Shown piece after piece: positions 14,569 to 22,443 of a stretch of DNA of 34,997 nt. Positions within the stretch are counted from its first letter, which is position 1. The number at the start of each line of letters is the position of its first letter. The notes beneath the pieces were generated by a model that worked only from the letters and a program-made list of their open reading frames with translations, was not told the DNA's origin and made no database searches. The stretch is from the NCBI GenBank assembly GCA_016288775.1, contig JAEELG010000001.1:1-34997 (forward strand), in the 5' to 3' direction. The DNA comes from Bacteroidales bacterium. Lineage in GTDB: Bacteria > Bacteroidota > Bacteroidia > Bacteroidales > UBA932. Position numbers and translations under genes: made by a program.

Positions 14569-16508
14569 GAAGAATCGTTGATTACATTCGCCGGAAGCTC
14601 TCTATCAGGGTGAGCCTGTGGGTAGTCCTGTTCGCCACCCTCATCTTTATTGCCGCCCTGAGTTTCCTGTTCCTCAGGGCCCGTGACGCCGTACGCGAGG
14701 AAGCCGTAAGCCGCGCCACTCAGATTCTGGACAAAACGTCACTGCAGGTGGAGGGCATTCTCAACCGGGTGGAAGTGGCAAGCGCCATGACCGAATGGCT
14801 GGTAAAGAGACATCCCGGCAATCCGGACTCCATGTTTGTCTACAGCCGCGGCCTGCTGGAGAACAACCCCGACTTCTACAACTGCTCCATCGCTTTTGAG
14901 CCTTATTATTTCAAGAATTGGGGCCGCTATTTCTCGGCATACTCCAAACACGCCGGAGATGGAATACGAACCATCCAGGGTGGCAGCGACAACTATCAGT
15001 ACTTCTATATGGACTGGTACCTGATGGCCAAGCTGCTCGACCGCCCGTGCTGGACGGAACCATACATGGACCTGGACGTGCCCACAAACACCAGTGAGAT
15101 GGTGTCCAGCTACTGCAAGCCCGTCAAAGATGACGACGGCAACCTGATCGGTGTCATCAACACGAGCCTCTCGCTGAGCTGGCTCTCGCAGACCATATCA
15201 GCCGTAAAGCCATACCCCAACTCCTACAGCATCATGATTGGCCGCGGCGGCACATATTTCGTCCATCCGGATCCGGCCAAGATTACCCGCCAGACCATTT
15301 TCACCCAAACGATCGAGCACCCGGATACGGCTCTTGTAGCACTGGGTCACGCCATGCAGCGCGGTGAGGAAGGCATGAAGCAGATGGAACTGGAAGGCAA
15401 GGATTGCTACGTCTTTTACAAGCCTCTCGGCCAAACGGGCTGCAGCATGGCCATCGTCTGCCCGGAGAGCGATATATTCGGCGGGTTCGACTATCTGCGG
15501 CGGGCTATCATAATGATCGTCATCGTGGGCTTGCTGTTAATGCTGTTCTTCTTCATCCGCATCATCACGCGCGAGCTCAATCCGCTTCGCCGGCTGGCCA
15601 ACGAGGCCGAAACGATTGCCTCCGGAAAGCTCGACGCCGAACTGCCGGACTTCCAGCGCATAGACGAGATCGGGCAGCTGAGCCATTCCTTCAGCAACAT
15701 GCAGCAGTCGCTGGTGAAGTACATCGACGAACTGAAAGATACCACCGCCCAGAAGGCCTCTATCGAGCGTGACCTCCATATCGCCAGCGAAATTCAGATG
15801 GGAATGCTTCCCAAGGTCTTCCCGACCGGAGGCGACCGTGACGATGTACAGATCTACGCCTCGTTGACACCCGCCAAGGACGTGGGCGGCGACCTCTTCG
15901 ACTTCCATTTCCGAGACGGGAAGCTCTTCTTCTGCATCGGCGACGTCAGCGGGAAAGGCATCCCCGCCTCTCTCTTCATGGCCGTCACGAGGTCCGTGTT
16001 CCGCACCGTATCGGCACGGGAGGAAATGCCTGACCGCATCATGGAAAGCCTGAACAAGACCATGGCCGAGATGAACGAGACCAACATGTTCGTAACGCTG
16101 TTCATCGGCGTGCTCGACCTCGCCACAGGCCATATGCGCTACTGCAATGCCGGCCACGACGCCCCGCTGCTTGTGGGCGCCGGCGTAGGCACACTCCCCT
16201 GCGATTCGAATATCCCCGTTGGCTTTATGCCTGACTGGAAATACTCGCTGCAGGAAGCGCAGATTTACACCGGCACCACCATCTTCCTCTTCACAGACGG
16301 CCTGACCGAGGCGGAAGACGTCGGCCATAATCTGTTCAACATGCAGCGTGTTACCGATGTCGCCACCGAGGCCCTGGCATCTCAGGACCAGGAGCCGAGG
16401 CAACTCATCGCCCGCATGACCGAAGCAGTGCACCGTTTCGTGGGCGATGCAGACCAGAGCGACGACCTCACCATGATGGCCGTTCAGTTTATCAATAATA
16501 CAAAATAG
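14565..16508 (+). CDS. dCache-HAMP-PP2C (SpoIIE/RsbU-type) membrane phosphatase
   Basis: A 647-residue transmembrane signalling protein. TM1 is about 15-37 and TM2 about 313-332. The periplasmic loop between them (38-312) has the double-Cache look (FEPYYFKNWGRYFSAYSKH, SSYCKPVKDDDGNLIGVINTSLSL). Residues 333-387 form HAMP, then a short coiled coil (388-410, ERDLHIASEIQMGMLPKVFP). The PP2C domain carries all metal and catalytic motifs: VGGDLFDF (440-447), GDVSGKG (459-465), NAGHDAP, LFTDGLTEAED (575-585) and SDDLTMMAV (632-640). It should dephosphorylate Ser/Thr on a STAS-type antagonist in a partner-switch pathway. No STAS gene is in the window, but the downstream ATPase carries a HATPase-like tail. 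Confidence 0.95.
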   Translation: MRRIVDYIRRKLSIRVSLWVVLFATLIFIAALSFLFLRARDAVREEAVSRATQILDKTSLQVEGILNRVEVASAMTEWLVKRHPGNPDSMFVYSRGLLENNPDFYNCSIAFEPYYFKNWGRYFSAYSKHAGDGIRTIQGGSDNYQYFYMDWYLMAKLLDRPCWTEPYMDLDVPTNTSEMVSSYCKPVKDDDGNLIGVINTSLSLSWLSQTISAVKPYPNSYSIMIGRGGTYFVHPDPAKITRQTIFTQTIEHPDTALVALGHAMQRGEEGMKQMELEGKDCYVFYKPLGQTGCSMAIVCPESDIFGGFDYLRRAIIMIVIVGLLLMLFFFIRIITRELNPLRRLANEAETIASGKLDAELPDFQRIDEIGQLSHSFSNMQQSLVKYIDELKDTTAQKASIERDLHIASEIQMGMLPKVFPTGGDRDDVQIYASLTPAKDVGGDLFDFHFRDGKLFFCIGDVSGKGIPASLFMAVTRSVFRTVSAREEMPDRIMESLNKTMAEMNETNMFVTLFIGVLDLATGHMRYCNAGHDAPLLVGAGVGTLPCDSNIPVGFMPDWKYSLQEAQIYTGTTIFLFTDGLTEAEDVGHNLFNMQRVTDVATEALASQDQEPRQLIARMTEAVHRFVGDADQSDDLTMMAVQFINNTK

Positions 16509-16513
16509 ACAGG

Positions 16514-17977
16514 ATGATAAATATACCGCACATACTGGCTCTCTCGGCCTGCCTGATTCTTGCGTCTTGTGCGCATCAGGAAAAGAGTACGCTGGAGCTG
16601 ACAAGCGAAAAAGACCTGGCGGGCCTCCGTGTTTCCACTGTCAACGGAAGCTACTATGCTTCAAGATTGTCGAAGAGGGATGACATCGACTTGATGCTCT
16701 TCAATATGGAAGCCGACGCCCTTCAGGCCCTTCTCTCCGGAAAAGTCGACGTGATGGTTCAGGATGAAATACTGCTGAATCGTGAAATGCGGCAGGAATA
16801 CGGGGTCAAAGTTGCATTCAGGGGTGAGGAGCACTTCCCCACCGCCCTGTTGTTCCGGAAAGACGAAGAGGACCTTGTCCGGGCCATGGATGCATTGCAG
16901 GAGAGGATGGCCCGGGATGGCTCCATGGATTCCCTGAAGGCCTATTGGCTTGGAGACAGGTATCTGGACAGGAAGGATTATACCCATATCCCGCCGGAAG
17001 TGTCCGGCAAACCGCTCCGCACCGGCTGTATAAGCGATATGGCTCCGCTTATGTTCATGTCGGACGGCGAATGGTACGGTATGGAAACAGACCTGGTCAG
17101 GGCCCTTGCCAGGGATGTCCACAGAAAGGTCGAGTTTACGCTGTACGACGCCGGTTCGGGCCTGATGGCATTGAAGAACGGGGTGATCGACGTATTAATA
17201 GGGTGTATTTTCATCACGCCGGAAAGGCAGGAAGAATACCTGTTCTCGGAACCTTACCACGAGTATGGGGCGGCGTATTATGTGAGAGACCTGAATGCAG
17301 GAGCGAACCGCGGTACTATCTGGAACAGTTTGCAGAAAAACCTGATCAAAGAGAACAGATGGAAACTAATTACGTCCGGATTGTGGGAGACCATATTGAT
17401 CACCATTCTTTCTATCCTGTTAGGTTCCGTCCTGGGTTCAGGGCTTTGTGCCATGACAAGAAGCCGTCGGAAATGGCTGCGGGATGCGGCAGCGGTCTAT
17501 AACTGGTTTATCGCCGGCATCCCCATGCTGGTGCTGCTGCTGATTCTGTTCTACGTAGTCTTCGCAAAAAGCGGGCTGAATCCCACCACCGTGGCCGTTA
17601 TCGCTTTCGGACTCAATTTCGCCTCCGGTGCCAGCGGTGTGTACGGGACCTCGCTGGACGCCATTCCGCACGGGCAAACCGAGGCCGGCCTTGCACTTGG
17701 CTTTACCCGCCTGCAAACCTTCACGCACATCGTGTTGCCGCAGGCCCTGAAACGCGGCCTGCCATTATTCAAGGGCCAGTGCATTTCGTTGCTGAAAGGA
17801 ACGTCCATAGTCGGTTACATCGCCATCCAGGACCTGACAAGGGCCGGCGACATCATCCGCGGCCGCACCTTCGACGCCGTGGTTCCCCTGCTGATTGTAA
17901 CCATTATCTATTTCGTCCTGGCCTGGCTGCTGGGCCTCCTCGTGAAACTCGCCACTCCTAAAAAGAATGCCTTATGA
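16514..17977 (+). CDS. Amino-acid-type ABC transporter: binding domain fused to permease, with swapped lobes
   Basis: A 487-residue lipoprotein-permease (LILASC lipobox, Cys19). Residues 31-150 align with the second lobe plus C-terminal helices of SBP_bac_3 proteins such as GlnH (SEKDLAGLRVSTVNGSYYA like VKDLDGKVVAVKSGTGS; LLSGKVDVMVQDE like GTNRADAVLHDT; ARDGSMDSLKAYWLGD like RENGTYNEIYKKWFG). Residues 165-262 align with the first lobe (KPLRTGCISDMAPLMFMSDG, GMETDLVRALARDV, FITPERQEEYLFSEPY). So the lobe order is 2-1. From about 286 an HisM/GlnP-type permease follows with five or so TM segments and the EAA loop EAGLALGFTRLQTF...LPQA (390-411). The gene overlaps the ATPase gene (ATGA). Substrate probably a polar amino acid (inference). 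Confidence 0.85.
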   Translation: MINIPHILALSACLILASCAHQEKSTLELTSEKDLAGLRVSTVNGSYYASRLSKRDDIDLMLFNMEADALQALLSGKVDVMVQDEILLNREMRQEYGVKVAFRGEEHFPTALLFRKDEEDLVRAMDALQERMARDGSMDSLKAYWLGDRYLDRKDYTHIPPEVSGKPLRTGCISDMAPLMFMSDGEWYGMETDLVRALARDVHRKVEFTLYDAGSGLMALKNGVIDVLIGCIFITPERQEEYLFSEPYHEYGAAYYVRDLNAGANRGTIWNSLQKNLIKENRWKLITSGLWETILITILSILLGSVLGSGLCAMTRSRRKWLRDAAAVYNWFIAGIPMLVLLLILFYVVFAKSGLNPTTVAVIAFGLNFASGASGVYGTSLDAIPHGQTEAGLALGFTRLQTFTHIVLPQALKRGLPLFKGQCISLLKGTSIVGYIAIQDLTRAGDIIRGRTFDAVVPLLIVTIIYFVLAWLLGLLVKLATPKKNAL

Positions 17978-19053
17978 TTTCCATCCGTCACCTGAGCAAA
18001 ACTTATCATAATCCGGACGGAAGTCCCCTGACTGTACTCAAAGACATCAACTGCGACATAGACAAAGGAGAGGTAATCAGTCTCATAGGCCCTTCAGGAA
18101 CCGGAAAGAGCACTTTGCTGCGTACCCTCAACCTGCTGGATCCTCCTACCGGCGGAGAGATTCTTTTCGATGGGGAGAATATCCTTGCAAAGGGGTATCC
18201 GGTGCACAAGCTCCGCCGGAAAATGGGCATGGTGTTCCAGAATTTCAACCTCTTCGATCACATGACGGTGGTTGAGAACGTCATGTACGCACCCGTAAAG
18301 ATTCTCGGCAAGAAGAAGGACGAGGCCCGGGAGGAGGCCGTAGCCCTGCTCCGCAAGGTCGGCCTGGCAGAGAAGGCTGATGCGTTGCCGGCCAGTCTTT
18401 CCGGCGGCCAGAAACAGAGGGTTGCCATCGCCCGCTGCCTTGCCATGCATCCTGAAGTAATCCTCTTCGACGAGCCCACATCCGCCCTTGACCCCACGAT
18501 GGTGGGAGAAGTGCTCAGCGTCATGCGGCAGCTGGCGAACGAAGGGATGTCGATGCTCATCGTCACCCATGAAATGAAGTTTGCCCGAGACGTGAGCACC
18601 CGTATATTCTTCATGTACGACGGCTACATCCATGAGGACGGAACACCGGAGCAGGTATTCAATGCCCCCAGGCGCAGCGCCACCAAAACCTTCGTACAGC
18701 GCATACGCAAGGAGGTTTTTGAGGTTGACAGTGACGACTTCGACTACCTGGGCATGGAAACGCGCATCAATCAATTCTGCATCAAGTACAACATTGCAGG
18801 CAAGAAGGAAACGGCAATCAGCCTGTGTCAGCTCCTTATGCCCGTGTTTTTGGAAACAGGAAACAAACTGACTATCCGCACCACCTATAGCGAGCTGTCA
18901 GAACAAGCTACCCTGGACTTCATGCTTGAAGGAGCAGAGGCCTCTCCCCTGCAATCCTGCGATTCGATGATACGGGACTCCGTTATATCACAATGCAACG
19001 GCATAGTGGAAGAACCCACATCCAGGGGATTCCGCGTCAGACTAATTCTGTAA
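17974..19053 (+). CDS. GlnQ-type ABC ATPase with extra C-terminal HATPase-like domain
   Basis: A 359-residue protein. Residues 1-245 are a standard polar-amino-acid ABC ATPase: Walker A GPSGTGKST (39-47), Q-loop Gln89 (MVFQNFNLFD), signature LSGGQKQR (142-149), Walker B VILFDEP (162-168) and switch HE (199-200). It energises the permease encoded just upstream. Family members usually end near residue 245. Here about 110 residues follow (249-359). Their layout (helix KKETAISLCQLLMP, strand NKLTIRTTYSE, strand ATLDFMLEGAEASPL, final strand RGFRVRLIL) resembles the RsbW-type HATPase fold, without the N-box Asn and the DxGxG loop. If so, it is a non-catalytic protein-binding module. The assignment of this tail is tentative. 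Confidence 0.9.
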   Translation: MISIRHLSKTYHNPDGSPLTVLKDINCDIDKGEVISLIGPSGTGKSTLLRTLNLLDPPTGGEILFDGENILAKGYPVHKLRRKMGMVFQNFNLFDHMTVVENVMYAPVKILGKKKDEAREEAVALLRKVGLAEKADALPASLSGGQKQRVAIARCLAMHPEVILFDEPTSALDPTMVGEVLSVMRQLANEGMSMLIVTHEMKFARDVSTRIFFMYDGYIHEDGTPEQVFNAPRRSATKTFVQRIRKEVFEVDSDDFDYLGMETRINQFCIKYNIAGKKETAISLCQLLMPVFLETGNKLTIRTTYSELSEQATLDFMLEGAEASPLQSCDSMIRDSVISQCNGIVEEPTSRGFRVRLIL

Positions 19054-19073
19054 TCAATCAATAATCAATAACA

Positions 19074-20378
19074 ATGCTTAACAGATTCAGTAAACTTCTT
19101 CTTCTCGGATTAGCCGCCCTGATCGTATTTGCCTGTCAGCCGGATAATCCTGCCCCCCAGCCTCAAGTCCAGACCGAATGGGTCTCGCGCACGGACGGGT
19201 TCCAGCAGAATTACGTTCTGGACCAGCTGGTTATCCTTAGCAGGCACAATATCCGGTCTCCGCTTGTGAGCAAGAACTCTGTTCTGACCAGGCTCACAAA
19301 TCCGTCCTACCAGTGGTTCCAGTGGGAAGGGCAGCCAAGTACGCTCACGGCAAAAGGAGAGCGGCTGGAGGCCAAGATGGGGACTTTTTTCAAGGAGTGG
19401 CTGGAAAAGAAGGATTTCATTTCCAAGTACTCGGCCGACAATTATGCGTTCCGCTTCTATGCCAATGCCAAGCAGCGCTGCCAGCTCACCGCGAAGAGTT
19501 TTGCCGGAGCCCTGCTCCCCGGTCTCAATCCCAGGGTTGAAATGAATGTGCAGTTTGACACCATGGATCCGGTCTTCAATCCTCAGATTACCAAGATATC
19601 GGACGCCTTCGTGGGCAAAGCCCAGAAAGAGATTCAGGAAAAGTTCGGTGACCTCAATGCCCGAATGGCGTCCGCCTACGCCATAATGGAAAACGTCATC
19701 GACATCACCCACTCACCTGCATACCCGGACACCGCTTCCTTCAGCATGTTCCCTTCGTCCGTGAACTTCAAGCTGAACGCAGAGCCCTCCATGTCCGGAG
19801 GCCTCAAGATGGCATGCACGGTCTCCGACGCTCTTTCCCTTCAGTATTATGAGGAACCCGACGAGAAAAAAGCTGCATTCGGTCACAGCATTTCTTTCGA
19901 TGACTGGGTGAGTATCTCCTCCGTTAAGGAATGGTACGGAGACATCCTGTTCACCGCTCCTTCCGTTTCCGTAAATGTCGCCCATCCCCTTCTGCAGGTG
20001 ATTCTGGACGAGATTCAGAACGAAAAGCGCATCTTCACCTTCCTCTGTGGGCACGACTCCAATGTCGGCAGCGTCCTGGCAGCCCTGGAGGCTGAGGACG
20101 TGGATCTCCCAGGATCCATCGAGAAACGCACGCCCATTGGCTGCAAGCTGGTTTTCGAGGCTTTTACCGGAAAAGACGGAGTCAAATATGCCGATATCCT
20201 GCTGGTTTATGCTACCGCAGCACAGCTCCGGGCCGAGACCGCCCTTTCCTATTCGAATCCCCCGGCCGGTGTCAAGATCAAGCTGAAGGGACTTAAAGAA
20301 AACGCTGACGGCCTGTACACCCTGGCCGATGTCGAGCAACGCCTGACCAAGGCCATCGTTGCCTACGATGCCCTATAG
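19074..20378 (+). CDS. Histidine acid phosphatase lipoprotein (branch 2, phytase/glucose-1-phosphatase type)
   Basis: A 434-residue lipoprotein (IVFAC, Cys21). The catalytic histidine is in SRHNIRSPL (Arg57, His58, Arg61, Pro63); the family norm is RHGxRxP, so Gly is replaced by Asn. The proton donor is GHDSNVG (His327, Asp328), the HD motif of AppA/Agp-type enzymes. Size and the position of both motifs fit the branch 2 family, which hydrolyses phosphomonoesters such as phytate or sugar phosphates in the periplasm or at the surface. It begins 20 nt after the ABC ATPase gene and no promoter is visible, so it may be read through from that operon. Confidence 0.85.
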   Translation: MLNRFSKLLLLGLAALIVFACQPDNPAPQPQVQTEWVSRTDGFQQNYVLDQLVILSRHNIRSPLVSKNSVLTRLTNPSYQWFQWEGQPSTLTAKGERLEAKMGTFFKEWLEKKDFISKYSADNYAFRFYANAKQRCQLTAKSFAGALLPGLNPRVEMNVQFDTMDPVFNPQITKISDAFVGKAQKEIQEKFGDLNARMASAYAIMENVIDITHSPAYPDTASFSMFPSSVNFKLNAEPSMSGGLKMACTVSDALSLQYYEEPDEKKAAFGHSISFDDWVSISSVKEWYGDILFTAPSVSVNVAHPLLQVILDEIQNEKRIFTFLCGHDSNVGSVLAALEAEDVDLPGSIEKRTPIGCKLVFEAFTGKDGVKYADILLVYATAAQLRAETALSYSNPPAGVKIKLKGLKENADGLYTLADVEQRLTKAIVAYDAL

Positions 20379-20405
20379 TCTTTATTAAGGAGCTTTCGGC
20401 GCCTG

Positions 20406-21518
20406 TTATTTGAAGATTTCCGCCAGCCTTTCGTCAAGCGCATTTCCGCGGAGTCCGCGTGCCACTACCGTGCCTTCGGGATCGATAAGCAGATTGTCGG
20501 GAATGGAGTTGACGGAATAAAGCCCGCTGGCGGCATTCTTCCAGTACTGGAGGTCGGAAAGGTGGATCCAGGGCATATCCCATTCCTTGATGGCCTTCAC
20601 CCAGGGATCCTTTTCCCTGTCGAAAGAAATGCCCACGATATCGAAGCCCTTGCCGTGATACTTCTTGTAAGCGGCGACCACATTGGGCATCTCAGCCTTG
20701 CAGGGTCCGCACCAGGATGCCCAGAAATCAACGAGCACCCATTTCCCCTGCCCCACGTATTCGCTCAGCTTATGCATGGTTCCGTCCGGGGCGGGCTCTT
20801 CCAGATCGATGAACTTCTGGCCAATGAATGCTTCCTTGGCATCTTCAATCGCTTTCTCCTTGGCAAAAGAATCGTCGACTTTTCGCTTGACGGCCAGCAC
20901 GTAAGGATGCTTCGCAAAAGGTGCGTCGGAAGATACGAGTTCATCGAACTTGTCCTTATCGGCGAGCATGGGGACATTCTGGATAAAAGCAACGGGAATG
21001 AGATTGTCTAGGTTATCCTCAATCATGCCGACATAGGAATCCGCATATTCCTCGTATCGTGCCTGATACTCAGGGATAAACTCTGCCTCCCGGGCTTCCT
21101 GTTCGGCCTTGGGAAGGGCCAGGAAAGCCTGAACGAAACGGTTGAACTCTGCATACCTGGCGCCGTCGCCCCTGTCGCATTCGGACAGCTTTGTGTTGAG
21201 CTCAGACCCGGTAACGGTGCTGTCTGCCACGTTGATCTGAACCGGCTCTCCGTCGTTGAAGACGGGGAAATACCAGCCCCATCCATCTAGTTGCACGGAC
21301 AGGAGGGCATCCTTCAGCGCCTTGCCTTTCATCTCGAAAGCGCCGTCGGCTACTATGGCGCTGTCGATGGGAGTGTCGCTGATTATGTCCATCAGGTACA
21401 CGACGGTTCCATCCTGCGGGGCGTTGTTGCCCGCAATGACATACTGAACACTCTTCCCGGTGCAGGCAAGCATACAAGTCGCCGCCAGCGCCAGCATAAG
21501 GATTGATATTTTTTTCAT
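20406..21518 (-). CDS. TlpA-like thioredoxin lipoprotein with N-terminal DUF4369-type domain
   Basis: A 370-residue lipoprotein (MKKISILMLALAATCMLACT, Cys19). Residues 22-130 form a beta-rich domain of the DUF4369 type (GTVVYLMDIISDTPIDSAIV, FEMKGKA), 130-230 are helical, and 232-370 are a TlpA/ResA-like thioredoxin domain with the active site WASWCGPC (Cys270, Cys273), cis-Pro in NSIPDNLLIDPEGTVVARG. It should be a periplasmic thiol-disulfide oxidoreductase; such fusions are abundant in Bacteroidota. ATG 21518 is preferred to a longer frame (21572), whose start overlaps the promoter -7 box at 21561-21568. It converges on the phosphatase gene, with 27 bp between stops. Confidence 0.9.
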   Translation of the reverse strand: MKKISILMLALAATCMLACTGKSVQYVIAGNNAPQDGTVVYLMDIISDTPIDSAIVADGAFEMKGKALKDALLSVQLDGWGWYFPVFNDGEPVQINVADSTVTGSELNTKLSECDRGDGARYAEFNRFVQAFLALPKAEQEAREAEFIPEYQARYEEYADSYVGMIEDNLDNLIPVAFIQNVPMLADKDKFDELVSSDAPFAKHPYVLAVKRKVDDSFAKEKAIEDAKEAFIGQKFIDLEEPAPDGTMHKLSEYVGQGKWVLVDFWASWCGPCKAEMPNVVAAYKKYHGKGFDIVGISFDREKDPWVKAIKEWDMPWIHLSDLQYWKNAASGLYSVNSIPDNLLIDPEGTVVARGLRGNALDERLAEIFK

Positions 21519-21560
21519 ATTCGTTGGATTATATTTAACGTTCAATACCCGCATTGAGTA

Positions 21561-21579
21561 CAAATATAACAATATTTGT
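21561..21579. promoter_or_regulatory. Divergent -7 boxes in a short palindrome
   Basis: CAAATATA (21561-21568) reads TATATTTG on the minus strand, the -7 box of the thioredoxin lipoprotein. On the plus strand the mirror arm ATATTTG (21573-21579) gives AATATTTG, one mismatch from consensus, for the small gene at 21608. Together they form CAAATAT-AACAA-ATTTG-type dyad symmetry. No -33 element is evident. Confidence 0.55.
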
Positions 21580-21607
21580 TTCTTTTACCGAAAACAAGTA
21601 AACTTGA

Positions 21608-21838
21608 ATGACTAAAACGAACACCATGAGCAGCTTCAAAGACCTTCGCACCGGAAAGTGCGCCATCAATTTCCTGCCCGACAGTCCCAGGGACTTCGCG
21701 GCCATAGTCAAGCTCGGCTTCCTGAAAGCCGCACTGACGCAGATGGTGGACTATGCCAGGGAGAAAGGCTGGACACTGATCGACGTGCCGCAGATGCAGG
21801 AGATCCGCGACAAACGAAGTTCCGAGAAAAAGAAATAA
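21608..21838 (+). CDS. Small basic hypothetical protein
   Basis: A 76-residue cytoplasmic protein (MTKTNTMSSFKDLRTGKCAINFLPDSPRDF at 1-30, then helices, ending in a Lys-rich KRSSEKKK tail). I recognise no family. ATG 21626 is an alternative start (MSSFKDL). Its stop is 3 bp from the stop of the convergent gene 21842-22372. Coding status is supported by the divergent -7-like box upstream, the absence of a better frame, and a plausible amino acid composition. Confidence 0.55.
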   Translation: MTKTNTMSSFKDLRTGKCAINFLPDSPRDFAAIVKLGFLKAALTQMVDYAREKGWTLIDVPQMQEIRDKRSSEKKK

Positions 21839-21841
21839 GAC

Positions 21842-22372
21842 CTACTCCCTGGGATGAAGCTTCCTGTAGAACTTTACCCCGGTTACGATGGAATTGAAAT
21901 CACTCTTGGGAATGTGAGTGGCGCGAATCAGGCTTTCGCGGTTCAGGCTGAATTCAATCATCTTGCTCAACAAGAGCTTCCTGTACGTAACCCGTACCGG
22001 CTCGATGTTGTCATCTTTCGGGAAAGTGATCGACAGTGAGCCTGTCAGCTCGATCGAAGTGTCAGGCTCGCTGTCGAACAGGCCCTTGATTTCATTCAGA
22101 ACGGCCAGGGCGTCGTCGAGATTGTTACCCAACAGGATATACAGCTTGGAAACAGGGTCGATATTGATCTGGACAAAATCGTCACCGATACCAAGCGTAC
22201 CTACGTTGAGGAAATAATTGTTCACCCCGTCGGACGGCATATTGAACACCTCAATCCTGACCCCGTTTGTTTCTGCTTCCGCAATATCCAATGTTACCGG
22301 GAGCTTGGAGCCCTGAGCAAAAGCGCAGACAGTCAACACTAAAAGAGTGGCAATGGTGGCTAATCTTTTCAT
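21842..22372 (-). CDS. Small secreted protein of unknown function
   Basis: A 176-residue exported protein with signal peptide MKRLATIATLLVLTVCAFAQ. The mature chain is beta-rich with alternating charges (VRIEVFNMPSDGVNNYFLNVG, SIELTGSLSITFPKDDNIEP) and ends LHPRE. I recognise no family; similar short exported proteins without lipobox are frequent in Bacteroidota. It has its own -7 box (TATTTTTG, 22398-22405 on the minus strand) within the divergent region. Confidence 0.65.
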   Translation of the reverse strand: MKRLATIATLLVLTVCAFAQGSKLPVTLDIAEAETNGVRIEVFNMPSDGVNNYFLNVGTLGIGDDFVQINIDPVSKLYILLGNNLDDALAVLNEIKGLFDSEPDTSIELTGSLSITFPKDDNIEPVRVTYRKLLLSKMIEFSLNRESLIRATHIPKSDFNSIVTGVKFYRKLHPRE

Positions 22373-22397
22373 AATGCGTCAATGATATTAATCAATC

Positions 22398-22434
22398 CAA
22401 AAATAGCAATTATCAGCGAATATCGCTAACTTTG
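22398..22434. promoter_or_regulatory. Divergent -7 boxes between 22372 and 22444
   Basis: TATTTTTG on the minus strand (22398-22405) serves the secreted protein at 22372. TAACTTTG on the plus strand (22427-22434) serves the gene at 22444. The two boxes are 21 bp apart. The plus-strand start site would fall at or within a few bases of ATG 22444, suggesting a leaderless or near-leaderless mRNA. Confidence 0.65.
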
Positions 22435-22443
22435 TCATTACGC

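Noticed and set aside
15537..16604. 355-codon minus-strand open frame
   Set aside because: Antisense to the PP2C phosphatase whose motifs are all intact on the plus strand.
20379..20405. Possible bidirectional terminator between convergent genes
   Set aside because: Only short GC-rich self-complementarity (GGCGCC) without a convincing stem or T tract.
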